DNA of 13,414 nucleotides, taken from positions 1-13,414 of the forward strand of contig SKHQ01000098.1 of NCBI GenBank assembly GCA_007116915.1. Reading direction: 5' to 3'. This stretch comes from Candidatus Methanomethylophilaceae archaeon. Lineage in GTDB: Archaea; Thermoplasmatota; Thermoplasmata; Methanomassiliicoccales; Methanomethylophilaceae. Shown piece by piece: positions 6,570 through 13,404 of this stretch. The notes under the pieces were generated by a model. That model saw nothing but the letters and a program-made list of their open reading frames with translations, was not told the DNA's origin and did not search any database. A program made the translations under genes and the position numbers. Positions within the stretch are counted from its first letter, which is position 1. The number at the start of each line of letters is the position of its first letter.

Positions 6570-7196
6570 TCAAATGCGTAGATACCTAAGGAGGACACCC
6601 TCGCCCAGGACCTCCATACCGGCGAAGCGCAGACGTATGGCGTCCTTGCCCTCGCGACCTTCGCCATCGGCGGGCGTAGGGGAACTGCGGCCGCCGATTA
6701 TCATCGGACCGACGAAGACATTGTACTCGTCCACCAGATCCTCGTCGAACAGGGATGCAATCAATTCGCCCCCTCCTTCCACCATGAGTGTCGCGATCCC
6801 CTTTTCAGCAAGGATATCCAGCATCCGTCGCAGGTCGACACGGTCAGGTCCGCAGACGAATGATTCCGCATCCTTCCATTGACGGTCGCATCCTTCGCCA
6901 TGGAATATCAAGGTGCGTGCCCGGCCATCGAGTACCTGGGCTGAATCCGGGGTCCTTCCTCGGGAATCGATGACCACGCGCACCGGATTCTCATCCAATC
7001 CCCGGCCTTTGACGGTCAGATGGGGGTCGTCAGCAAGGACGGTACCCACTCCGACCATTATCGCATCCACCGACCGGCGCAGTGCTTTGACCCTCTCCAT
7101 GTCCTCAGGAGTGGATATCCTGGTCTGCCGGCGGTCGCAGCCCGCTATCTTACCATCGGCGCTCATGGCGCAGTTCACGATAACTCTGGGATTCAT
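6570..7196 (-). CDS. arfC: 2,5-diamino-6-ribosylamino-4(3H)-pyrimidinone 5'-phosphate reductase
   Basis: The 208-residue protein is a stand-alone RibD C-terminal/DHFR-like reductase. In archaea this NAD(P)H enzyme reduces the ribosyl side chain to ribityl early in riboflavin (and hence F420) synthesis. Motifs are NCAMSADGKIA (8-18), GVGTVLADDPHLTV (49-62), a central VRVVIDSRGRTP (72-83) and the nucleotide-binding VEGGGEL (139-145). Length is close to the archaeal norm of about 220. There is no N-terminal deaminase domain, as expected in archaea. The ATG at 7196 overlaps the rtcA stop in an ATGA, implying translational coupling. A related pterin-type reductase is possible, given the Fae-like genes that follow, but the RibD motifs argue for the flavin pathway. 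Confidence 0.88.
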   Translation of the reverse strand: MNPRVIVNCAMSADGKIAGCDRRQTRISTPEDMERVKALRRSVDAIMVGVGTVLADDPHLTVKGRGLDENPVRVVIDSRGRTPDSAQVLDGRARTLIFHGEGCDRQWKDAESFVCGPDRVDLRRMLDILAEKGIATLMVEGGGELIASLFDEDLVDEYNVFVGPMIIGGRSSPTPADGEGREGKDAIRLRFAGMEVLGEGVLLRYLRI

Positions 7197-8224
7197 TCAT
7201 TGCCTCCCGGTTCCACTTCAATACGGTACCCTTTCGTGAGACGGCTGATATGGAACTTGACATCGAGGAAGGTCTCCAGCAGGTCCATCTGGCTCAGCAG
7301 GTGCTTGCTTATACGCCACACTCTGAAGACGCTACCGCCGTCCGCCAACGCCATATATGGGACCAGCTGGTCGGCGGCATGTACGTCCAATGTACCTCCT
7401 CCATCCAACTCCACTATCAGGTCCTTGGCGGCCTCCTCACCGACCAGACGGGCAGGGTTTCCCCGTGAGCCGAGGGCACTGGCGCCGACCATGCCGTTGC
7501 GATGCACGGCCACCAGGGATATCCCCGCCCCGGTGGAGCCGCCTTGACGGATGTCCCTCTCCACGTTTAGGACGGCGATGTCGGACAGCATCTCCTGACA
7601 GGACCATGCCATTTCGTCCACTATGCGTGGTGGGAGGTTCTGGCAGTAGCTCACCGCATTGACTTCTACCATCTCCTCCAACTCATCGATGCGTAATGGT
7701 TTGATAGTTTTGGCGGGTTCGATAGTCACTCGTACATGACCTTGACCCTGAGGATAGAAACCGCGGCTGAGTATATCCATCTCCGCCTCAATCCCCATCT
7801 TGGAAAGCAATGGGAAAAGCACCTGTGGATAGAAGTCGATCGGTGGTGCCCATTTCACATTGGTGCCGCCCCTGATGTGCATGGTGACCTTGGAGTCGTG
7901 TGATTGGGCACATAACAACATGGCCTGCAACACAAGGCTGATACTACCGGCGCTGCCGACGTCAAGGGACACGTCCCCTTCTCCGGCAAAACCGGGACGG
8001 AATACCAATTCCCGCGATCCGGGAACGTTGCCGTCCACCCAGGAATCGTTCATAGCGGCCACCGCTTGTATGGCGGTGCAATGCTGACGGGAAAGGCCCT
8101 GGGTGGGGCGGTTCTCACGAATATTGCTGAGTTTGACCTCCTTACCGGTGAGAGCGGCCAGGGCGATGGAGGTACGCACGATCTGCCCACCCCCCTCTCC
8201 TCTGGAACCATCTACCTCTATCAT
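7193..8224 (-). CDS. rtcA: RNA 3'-terminal phosphate cyclase
   Basis: The 343-residue product is RtcA, which adenylates RNA 3'-phosphates through an AMP-histidine intermediate to make 2',3'-cyclic ends, in RNA repair or processing. The N-terminus DGSRGEGGGQIVRT (5-18) is diagnostic, followed by RPTQGLSRQHCTAI (39-52), GGTNVKWAPP (119-128) and a GGSTGAG segment (228-234). The nucleotide-binding histidine is His282 in DVHAADQLVPYMALA (280-294), so the enzyme looks active. Length is typical (about 340). It is the first gene of the rtcA-arfC-DapA/Fae operon, with a TATA-like box about 40 bases upstream and a striking inverted repeat just beyond that. No functional link between RNA-end chemistry and its operon partners is evident. 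Confidence 0.94.
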   Translation of the reverse strand: MIEVDGSRGEGGGQIVRTSIALAALTGKEVKLSNIRENRPTQGLSRQHCTAIQAVAAMNDSWVDGNVPGSRELVFRPGFAGEGDVSLDVGSAGSISLVLQAMLLCAQSHDSKVTMHIRGGTNVKWAPPIDFYPQVLFPLLSKMGIEAEMDILSRGFYPQGQGHVRVTIEPAKTIKPLRIDELEEMVEVNAVSYCQNLPPRIVDEMAWSCQEMLSDIAVLNVERDIRQGGSTGAGISLVAVHRNGMVGASALGSRGNPARLVGEEAAKDLIVELDGGGTLDVHAADQLVPYMALADGGSVFRVWRISKHLLSQMDLLETFLDVKFHISRLTKGYRIEVEPGGNE

Positions 8225-8258
8225 GATGTCAACCAGCGCTTCAACATACGCTCTTGCA

Positions 8259-8268
8259 CCATAAAAGG
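8259..8268 (-). promoter_or_regulatory. TATA box of the rtcA operon
   Basis: The minus strand reads CCTTTTATGG. Its centre is about 40 bases before the rtcA ATG, predicting a leader of roughly 14 bases. It is the only clear A/T box in the 100-base gap between mscS and rtcA. Confidence 0.5.
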
Positions 8269-8277
8269 TTAGGTATG

Positions 8278-8303
8278 CTCAATCAGCGACCGTGCTGAAT
8301 GAG
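8278..8303. repeat. 26-base inverted repeat between mscS and rtcA (operator or terminator hairpin)
   Basis: The arms are CTCAATCAGC and GCTGAATGAG around a 6-base centre; they pair over 10 positions with one mismatch. The repeat lies 22 bases after the mscS stop and 9 bases upstream of the rtcA TATA-like box. It could therefore be a regulator-binding palindrome for the rtcA operon or a transcript-end hairpin for mscS. The minus-strand sequence after it is only mildly T-rich (CCTTTTATGG), which favours the operator reading slightly. Confidence 0.55.
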
Positions 8304-8324
8304 AACGCTTGTACACGGCAGGGC

Positions 8325-9137
8325 TCATTCCTTGGCCATATGGATGACCCTCTGCGGATAGGGTATCTCTATGTCGTTTTCCCTGAAGGCATTGAATATG
8401 CCTCCGGTAAGGTCCCATTTGACGCTCCACAGGTCTGCGTTCATAGTCCAAGCACGCAGCTGAAGGTCGACCGAGGATTCGCCGAGGCCCAGAACCACGA
8501 CCGTTGGAGACGGCTCCTCCAGGATCTTGGGGTGAGCCTTCATGAGGTCCATCGCAACCGTGATGGCCTTGTCGAGGTCTGACTTGTACGATATGCCGAC
8601 GTCCACCGAAGCCCTGCGGGTTGGCATCCGGGTGTTGTTGACTATGGAGTTGTTCCACACCAGCTTGTTGGGTATGGTTATCAGTTGATTGTCAATGGTG
8701 AGCAGCTCAGTGGCCATTATACCGACAGCGTTCACAGTGCCGCTGTATCCACCTACGGAGACGAACTCCCCTTTGTCCAAAGGTCTGAGCGCAGCGATCC
8801 AAATGCCGCTGGAGAAGTTGGTGAGGGTGTCCTGCATCCCGAATCCCAGGATCAGACCGATGACCGCGGAGAGGCCGAGGACCACCGAGTCCACCTGGAC
8901 GCCGAGAGAAGACACGAAGGCCAGGAACACCGCCACATACAACAGCACGTTGAGGAAACGACCCAGGAACTCAACCACCAGTTCTGGAAGGCTGCTCCGG
9001 GAAAGGCCTTTATGGAAATATCTGACCACAATCTTGGCCGCCACGATACCGACAACAAGCAGCAAGAACGAGGACAGAAGGTGCAACCACGTCATTCCCA
9101 GCAACGGTATGTTCGTCTGTAAAAACTCCAGTTCCAT
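8325..9137 (-). CDS. mscS: MscS-family mechanosensitive channel
   Basis: The 270-residue membrane protein matches small-conductance mechanosensitive channels that open under osmotic downshock. Three hydrophobic helices are visible: about 17-40, 59-80 and 84-116. The last is the Gly/Ala-patterned pore helix (GLSAVIGLILGFGMQDTL). The cytoplasmic beta domain follows, with DKGEFVSVGGYSGTV (121-135), the PNK..WNNSIVNN loop (156-168) and a C-terminal DIEIPYPQR typical of the family. Length is close to E. coli MscS (286). ATG 9137 has GAGG about 8 bases upstream. It is a single gene, apparently with its own TATA-like box. Confidence 0.93.
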   Translation of the reverse strand: MELEFLQTNIPLLGMTWLHLLSSFLLLVVGIVAAKIVVRYFHKGLSRSSLPELVVEFLGRFLNVLLYVAVFLAFVSSLGVQVDSVVLGLSAVIGLILGFGMQDTLTNFSSGIWIAALRPLDKGEFVSVGGYSGTVNAVGIMATELLTIDNQLITIPNKLVWNNSIVNNTRMPTRRASVDVGISYKSDLDKAITVAMDLMKAHPKILEEPSPTVVVLGLGESSVDLQLRAWTMNADLWSVKWDLTGGIFNAFRENDIEIPYPQRVIHMAKE

Positions 9138-9162
9138 AATCGCATCCTCTGCGTCCGTTGAC

Positions 9163-9170
9163 GTATTTAC
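9163..9170 (-). promoter_or_regulatory. possible TATA box of mscS
   Basis: The minus strand reads GTAAATAC, centred about 29 bases before the mscS ATG. That distance would give a nearly leaderless mRNA, although a GAGG site also precedes the ATG, so the assignment is tentative. Confidence 0.35.
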
Positions 9171-9230
9171 TCGTACCGTTGTCCATGATATTTCATGTTT
9201 GAGGAAATCGAGAGGACGTTTCCAGGCGGC

Positions 9231-9245
9231 GAAGAAGAAAAGGAA
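9231..9245 (-). terminator. T-rich terminator of tRNA-Gly
   Basis: Directly after the encoded CCA the minus strand reads TTCCTTTTCTTCTTC. Pyrimidine tracts with T runs are the usual archaeal intrinsic stop signal. Confidence 0.5.
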
Positions 9246-9320
9246 TGGTGCGACTGCCGGGATTTGAACCCGGGTTAGAGGCTTGGGAAGCCCCGGTCCT
9301 AACCGCTAGACTACAGTCGC
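9246..9320 (-). tRNA. tRNA-Gly (anticodon CCC)
   Basis: A full cloverleaf can be folded: acceptor GCGACTG/CAGTCGC, D arm GTCTAGCGGTTAGGAC, anticodon arm GGGGC-TTCCCAA-GCCTC with anticodon CCC, and T arm CCGGG-TTCGAAT-CCCGG. The discriminator A and an encoded CCA follow. There is no intron. A TATA-like TTTTAAA lies 28 bases upstream of the 5' end. Confidence 0.97.
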
Positions 9321-9344
9321 CTAGAGCGGTGTAATGAATTCAGG

Positions 9345-9351
9345 TTTAAAA
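9345..9351. promoter_or_regulatory. palindromic TATA box shared by tRNA-Gly and the radical SAM gene
   Basis: TTTAAAA reads almost the same on both strands. Its centre is 28 bases upstream of the mature tRNA-Gly 5' end on the minus strand and 34 bases before the ATG at 9382 on the plus strand. No other A/T box is present in the 61 bases between the two genes. Confidence 0.55.
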
Positions 9352-9370
9352 CGATTCTTCAGACCGTCTG

Positions 9371-9376
9371 AGGAGG
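9371..9376 (+). promoter_or_regulatory. Shine-Dalgarno that fixes the radical SAM start
   Basis: AGGAGG lies 5 bases before ATG 9382, a near-ideal site. It argues against the ATG at 9334, which lies upstream of the TATA-like box and would put the box inside the coding region. Confidence 0.75.
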
Positions 9377-9381
9377 CGGTG

Positions 9382-10332
9382 ATGACAACACCTTTAACGT
9401 CAAGCATTCATTTTTACCCGATGAGCGGACCGTCGTACCTTTCTCTGCATCAAAGCGGGGAGCTCTCTGCGAGAGCGTCTACGGCGGTGTCCCGTCTCGC
9501 CGACTGCCGTTGCTGTCCTCGGCTTTGCGGTGTCGACCGTATCCATGACCGGAGAGGGGCCTGCGGTATCGGTAGAAAAGCCGTTGTCTGTAGTTACGGC
9601 CCCCATCTCGGCGAGGAGGCTCCTCTGGTGGGAAGTAACGGTTCGGGCACGATTTTCTTTGGCGGTTGCAACATGCACTGTGACTATTGCCAGAATCATG
9701 ATATCAGCCAGGGTCGGGAAGGGATAGAGGTTGACGCCGAACGTCTGGCGGGTATGATGATCGACCTGCAACGCATGGGCTGCCACAACATCAATCTGGT
9801 CACGCCCTCCCATGTCATACCTCAGATACTGGAGGCCTTGGATCTGGCCGTAAGTAAGGGTTTGAGACTGCCGTTGGTATACAACAGCGGCGGATACGAC
9901 CGTGTGGAGGCGTTGCGACTGCTGGACGGCGTGGTGGATATCTACATGCCTGATGCCAAATACGACGATCCCGAGGTGGCTGCGAGGTTGTCGCATGTCA
10001 ACGACTACCCGGCTGTGATGCGTTCCGCCCTGAGGGAGATGCATCGTCAGGTTGGCGACCTGGTCTTGGAAGGCGGAGTCGCTATCCGTGGTATGATAAT
10101 CAGGCACCTGGTGCTACCGGAAAGGTTGGCGGGTAGCGAAGGTGTCATGACCTTCATAGCCGAGGAACTTTCCCGAAATAGCTACGTGAACATCATGGAC
10201 CAGTACCGGCCCTGTCATAAGGTGGTCGATTCCAAGGACTCCGCCCATCTGGCGCTCAAGCGCCGCATCCGTCCTGAGGAGTACCGGGATGCCAAGAGGG
10301 CCGCCATCCATCACGGTCTCAAGAGGGTATAA
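9382..10332 (+). CDS. PflX-like (COG1313) radical SAM protein
   Basis: The 316-residue protein resembles the pyruvate formate-lyase-activating-enzyme-like family usually called PflX. The family signature YLSLHQSGELSARA (19-32) is followed by a cysteine cluster (Cys42, Cys45, Cys49, Cys61 in CCPRLCGVDR and GACG) that may hold an extra metal or Fe-S centre. The radical SAM motif is C96-x3-C100-x2-C103 (GGCNMHCDYCQNHDISQG). Later come GCHNINLVTPSHVIPQILEAL, split by the family's barrel strands, and DIYMPDAKY. The start at 9382 is set by the AGGAGG site. It is a monocistronic gene converging on the catalase with a 24-base gap. The partner glycyl-radical or other substrate protein is not visible, so the reaction is unknown. 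Confidence 0.87.
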   Translation: MTTPLTSSIHFYPMSGPSYLSLHQSGELSARASTAVSRLADCRCCPRLCGVDRIHDRRGACGIGRKAVVCSYGPHLGEEAPLVGSNGSGTIFFGGCNMHCDYCQNHDISQGREGIEVDAERLAGMMIDLQRMGCHNINLVTPSHVIPQILEALDLAVSKGLRLPLVYNSGGYDRVEALRLLDGVVDIYMPDAKYDDPEVAARLSHVNDYPAVMRSALREMHRQVGDLVLEGGVAIRGMIIRHLVLPERLAGSEGVMTFIAEELSRNSYVNIMDQYRPCHKVVDSKDSAHLALKRRIRPEEYRDAKRAAIHHGLKRV

Positions 10333-10341
10333 AAAAGGAAG
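10331..10341 (-). terminator. oligo-T stop after the catalase gene
   Basis: On the minus strand a TTCCTTTTTT tract begins about 15 bases after the catalase stop. It overlaps the last codon of the convergent radical SAM gene. No hairpin is evident. Confidence 0.4.
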
Positions 10342-10356
10342 AGGTTTGTGCAATAC

Positions 10357-11811
10357 TCACGCCAGGTCCGAGGCGCTGAGTCCAAGTCCCTCGGCGATAC
10401 GGCCACCGTACTCCTTATCCGCCAAGAGGAATATCTTGACCTGACGTATCTGGATGTCCTTACGGGCGTTGCCGAGATGGGCGACGATGTTCTTCACCAG
10501 ATTCGTACGGTCCTGGTCATTCATCGCCTTACGGTAAAGGTCACCGGCCTGGACGTGGTCGTCGTTGGGGTGGACGTAGGGCTGTCTGCCCGCTTTGCCG
10601 GATACGTTGAACATCGGCTCACCGCTGCCGGGCACCGGCTCCGGACCGCCGAAGCTGTTGGGCCAGTAGTTGGGGCCGTCGCCGAGGTTGCCGTCGAAAC
10701 GCATCGGACCGTCCCGCTGGTAGTTATCCATCTTCGCCGCCTTGGGCGAGTTCACCGGCAGCTGGGTGTAGTTGGCACCCAGACGGTAACGGTGGGCATC
10801 GGGGTAGGCGAAGAGCCTGCCTTGCAGCATCTTGTCCGGTGAGGCGGCTATACCGGGCACGAAATTGCTGGGTGCGAATGCCGCCTGCTCGATTTCAGCG
10901 AAGTAATTGCTGGGGTTGCGATCGAGTACCATCCGGCCGATGTCCATCACCGGATAGTCTCCATGGGGCCAGACCTTGGTGACGTCGAAGGGGTCGAAAC
11001 GATATTCCTCGGCCTCCTCGGGAGTCATTATCTGCACCTGCAACGTCCAGGAAGGAGGGTCACCACGGGCGATGGCCTCATGCAGGTCCCGGGTGGCGTT
11101 GTCAGGGTCCTTGCCTTTCATGACCTCTGCCTCCTCCATGGTGAAGTTCTCAACGCCCTGGTCGGTCTTGAAGTGGTATTTGACGTAGAAATGCTCACCG
11201 GCATCGTTGTACCATTTGTAGGTATGGCTGCCGTAGCCGTTCATGTTACGGTAGGTGCGGGGCGTTCCACGGTCAGAGAAGAGAACGGTCACCTGATGTA
11301 CTGATTCCGGCGTGAGGGAAAGGAAGTCCCAGAACATGTCCGCATCCTTCAGGTTGCTACCCGGTTTCCTCTTCTGGGTGTGTATGAAGTCCGGGAACTT
11401 CAACGGGTCACGGATGAAGAACACCGGGGTGTTGTTGCCCACCAGGTCGTAGTTGCCGTCCTCGGTGTAGAACTTGACGGCAAATCCGCGGGGATCCCTC
11501 TCAGCATCGGCGGAACCCTTCTCGCCGCCCACGGTCGAGAATCGAACCAGAACCTCTGTTTTCTTTCCCACCTCGGACAGGAACTTGGCCTTGGTCCATT
11601 TGGAGACGTCCTTGGTGACCTCGAAGTATCCACCGGCTCCGGCTCCCTTGGCATGCACAACCCTCTCCGGTATCCTTTCGCGGTTGAAATGGGCGAGCTT
11701 CTCCACGAGATGCACGTCCTGTATCAGTACTGGTCCCGGCAGACCGGCGGTGACGCTGTTCAGGTCATTATCCACCGGCGCGCCGTTATTAGTAGTAATT
11801 TTTTTCGTAAT
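10357..11811 (-). CDS. kat: monofunctional heme catalase, apparent AUU start
   Basis: A 484-residue cytosolic catalase (2 H2O2 to 2 H2O and O2) of the small-subunit, clade-3-like type. The distal His53 is in RVVHAKGAGAGG, Asn126 in DLVGNNTPVFFIRD, and the heme-ligand Tyr336 in RLFAYPDAHRYRLG. Family blocks such as RFSTVGGEKGSAD and DPRGFAVKFYTEDGN are intact. The usual catalase N-terminus (M-T-K-K-I or M-T-T-N-N-G-A-P-V) maps to ATT at 11811, where ATT stands in place of ATG, 4 bases after a strong GGAGG. The only in-frame ATG, at 11868, would add 19 unrelated residues and lies upstream of the TATA-like box, so it should not be in the mRNA. ACG at 11808 is a second non-AUG option. Convergent with the radical SAM gene. 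Confidence 0.93.
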   Translation of the reverse strand: MTKKITTNNGAPVDNDLNSVTAGLPGPVLIQDVHLVEKLAHFNRERIPERVVHAKGAGAGGYFEVTKDVSKWTKAKFLSEVGKKTEVLVRFSTVGGEKGSADAERDPRGFAVKFYTEDGNYDLVGNNTPVFFIRDPLKFPDFIHTQKRKPGSNLKDADMFWDFLSLTPESVHQVTVLFSDRGTPRTYRNMNGYGSHTYKWYNDAGEHFYVKYHFKTDQGVENFTMEEAEVMKGKDPDNATRDLHEAIARGDPPSWTLQVQIMTPEEAEEYRFDPFDVTKVWPHGDYPVMDIGRMVLDRNPSNYFAEIEQAAFAPSNFVPGIAASPDKMLQGRLFAYPDAHRYRLGANYTQLPVNSPKAAKMDNYQRDGPMRFDGNLGDGPNYWPNSFGGPEPVPGSGEPMFNVSGKAGRQPYVHPNDDHVQAGDLYRKAMNDQDRTNLVKNIVAHLGNARKDIQIRQVKIFLLADKEYGGRIAEGLGLSASDLA

Positions 11812-11814
11812 TAA

Positions 11815-11822
11815 CCCTCCTT
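11815..11822 (-). promoter_or_regulatory. strong Shine-Dalgarno before the catalase AUU start
   Basis: The minus strand reads AAGGAGGG directly ahead of TTA-ATT-ACG. No ATG, GTG or TTG follows within a usable distance in the catalase frame. The nearest start-like codon is ATT at 11811. Confidence 0.65.
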
Positions 11823-11852
11823 TAGAATAAAAGTAATGTTGAACCTCGGGAC

Positions 11853-11860
11853 ATATAAAA
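11853..11860 (-). promoter_or_regulatory. TATA box of the catalase gene
   Basis: The minus strand reads TTTTATAT. Transcription about 26 bases downstream would begin near 11830, leaving a 19-base leader that contains the Shine-Dalgarno site and excludes the upstream ATG at 11868. Confidence 0.6.
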
Positions 11861-11881
11861 CTGTCCATCCAACCATTTCAT

Positions 11882-11902
11882 GCCCATGTCAGGTGACGTG
11901 GC
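11882..11902. repeat. imperfect inverted repeat upstream of the catalase promoter
   Basis: The arms GCCCATGTCA and TGACGTGGC pair with one bulge and one mismatch (G-T wobble) around a short centre. It lies 22 bases upstream of the catalase TATA-like box and 13 bases beyond the MFS stop. It may be an operator or a weak transcript-end hairpin. No T run follows it. Confidence 0.3.
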
Positions 11903-11914
11903 AACTCTTTTCGA

Positions 11915-13195
11915 TTAACGTTCCCTCTCCACCGTCAGATACGCCGCAACACAGGCCACCAGCATGCAGAGGAAGGCGAAGAACCACAGTGTCTTGAACT
12001 CCGAGAGCTCGGTACCAGAGGTGACAACGAGGCCGGATGCCACTTGGAACAAGGCCCCGCCGGCGAATGGGAATATGTTCAGGGAGGCGGTCACCGTACC
12101 AACGATGGCCAGCGGGAACATCTCCTTGATCTGGGCAAAGGCCACAATGAACCATCCCCCGAAGAATCCGAAGGTGAAGTTGATAGTCGCTTGAATCATG
12201 ATACTATCAAACTGTCCTGCGGTGAGCCAGAGTACCAACCATACGGCGGTGTACAGTAGCGTCCCTATGATGAGCACCTTGCGTCTGGACTTCAATATCT
12301 TATCGGAAAGAAGGCCCGATACCGGTGATCCGGCGATGATCCCCACTCCCACCATGGTTATCATCAGGCTGTAGTCCTCCATTCCGTATATGTTGCGATA
12401 ATAGGGGCCCATCTGCAGGCCCTGGTACATCATCACCGTCCCATAGATGATGAAGAACCATACGGCCAGAGGCCAGAACTTCCTTCCCCCCTGGAATGCC
12501 GTTTTAACGCCCTCCATAACGGTGAACGTCTCCAAGGCAGGGGCAGGGTCGGTGACGCCGCTTTCCCTCCTCTCGATCGTCTGTATGTCCGGAAGTCCTC
12601 GCTTAGACGGACGGTCAACGACTATCAAGTAGCATAGGACCGGGAGGGTGGCGGTGAGCAATGCCAAGATCAGATAGACGTTCTGCCATCCATAGGATGC
12701 GGTCATCACCGCCAACGGCGTTGCCGCCACTATGGCGCCGGCGTTGCCGACGGCGAGAAGCACACCGCTGAGAGAGGCGAACTCATCGGATCGGAACCAC
12801 ATTGCCAGTATGCGCATGGTGGGTATGTAGACCATGGCCACACCAACACTGGTCAGTATCCTTCCCGCCAGCACAACCTCGAAAGAGGGTGCGATGGCGG
12901 TTATCAAGGAACCGATGGCAGCGATAATCAGGAAGAGGGAAACCGTGTTCCGCGGACCCCAGCGGTCTGCCAGTATGCCGCTGGGTAGTTGCATCACGGT
13001 GTATACGAAGAAATACGAGGAGCCAAGGAGGGCGATAGATGTCGCCCCCACTCCGAAGGTGGCTCCGATGTCGGACCCCACCACCGAGGTCGATGTTCGA
13101 TGGAAATATACGAGGAAATACGCTATGGCCAGTATGGCGAATATCGCCCAACGGTGGCGCAGAAGCCTATTCACCGCCTCCTTATGAACATCCAT
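11915..13195 (-). CDS. MFS transporter, 12 transmembrane segments
   Basis: The 426-residue membrane protein shows two six-helix halves typical of the major facilitator superfamily. They are separated by a charged loop of about 50 residues near the middle (DRPSKRGLPDIQTIERRES). The first helix ends in YFHRTSTSVV (30-39). The TM2-TM3 loop motif A is GILADRWGPR (73-82), with a degenerate copy, GLLSDKILKSRRK, in the second half. ATG 13195 (MDVHKEAVNRLLRHRW) is preferred. The longer frame would need a TTG at 13231 and add a peptide with no family resemblance. The substrate cannot be read from the sequence; the pattern resembles anion or sugar-phosphate-type carriers. It stands alone, 45 bases upstream of the catalase promoter region. 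Confidence 0.9.
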   Translation of the reverse strand: MDVHKEAVNRLLRHRWAIFAILAIAYFLVYFHRTSTSVVGSDIGATFGVGATSIALLGSSYFFVYTVMQLPSGILADRWGPRNTVSLFLIIAAIGSLITAIAPSFEVVLAGRILTSVGVAMVYIPTMRILAMWFRSDEFASLSGVLLAVGNAGAIVAATPLAVMTASYGWQNVYLILALLTATLPVLCYLIVVDRPSKRGLPDIQTIERRESGVTDPAPALETFTVMEGVKTAFQGGRKFWPLAVWFFIIYGTVMMYQGLQMGPYYRNIYGMEDYSLMITMVGVGIIAGSPVSGLLSDKILKSRRKVLIIGTLLYTAVWLVLWLTAGQFDSIMIQATINFTFGFFGGWFIVAFAQIKEMFPLAIVGTVTASLNIFPFAGGALFQVASGLVVTSGTELSEFKTLWFFAFLCMLVACVAAYLTVERER

Positions 13196-13304
13196 AAGAA
13201 ACAACCCTATTTTTCCGGCCTTGGCCGTCAAGTGGATGTGCTTAATGAATGATAATCAATTGCGTCACAATCGGTCTATGATAGAAAGGATGGAAGTAGG
13301 TTGA

Positions 13305-13380
13305 TGGTGGGCTCGGCCGGATTTGAACCGGCGACCTCCGCCATGTCAAGGCGACGTCATAACCCCTAGACCACGAGCCC
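13305..13380 (-). tRNA. tRNA-Val (anticodon GAC)
   Basis: The cloverleaf folds with acceptor GGGCTCG/CGAGCCC, D arm GTCTAGGGGTTATGAC, anticodon arm TCGCC-TTGACAT-GGCGG with anticodon GAC, and T arm GCCGG-TTCAAAT-CCGGC. Discriminator A and CCA are encoded. There is no intron. A TATA-like box lies about 29 bases upstream. Confidence 0.97.
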
Positions 13381-13404
13381 TCGGCAACGTGGATACCCGT
13401 TTTT

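Noticed and set aside
9334..9381. Earlier start (ATG 9334) for the radical SAM protein
   Set aside because: The extra 16 residues are not part of the family, would place the TATA box inside the coding region, and AGGAGG precedes ATG 9382.
13250..13258. TGATAATCA palindrome upstream of the MFS gene, resembling part of a metal-regulator box
   Set aside because: Only nine bases are symmetrical and the flanks do not extend the symmetry, so it is expected by chance in A/T-rich intergenic DNA.
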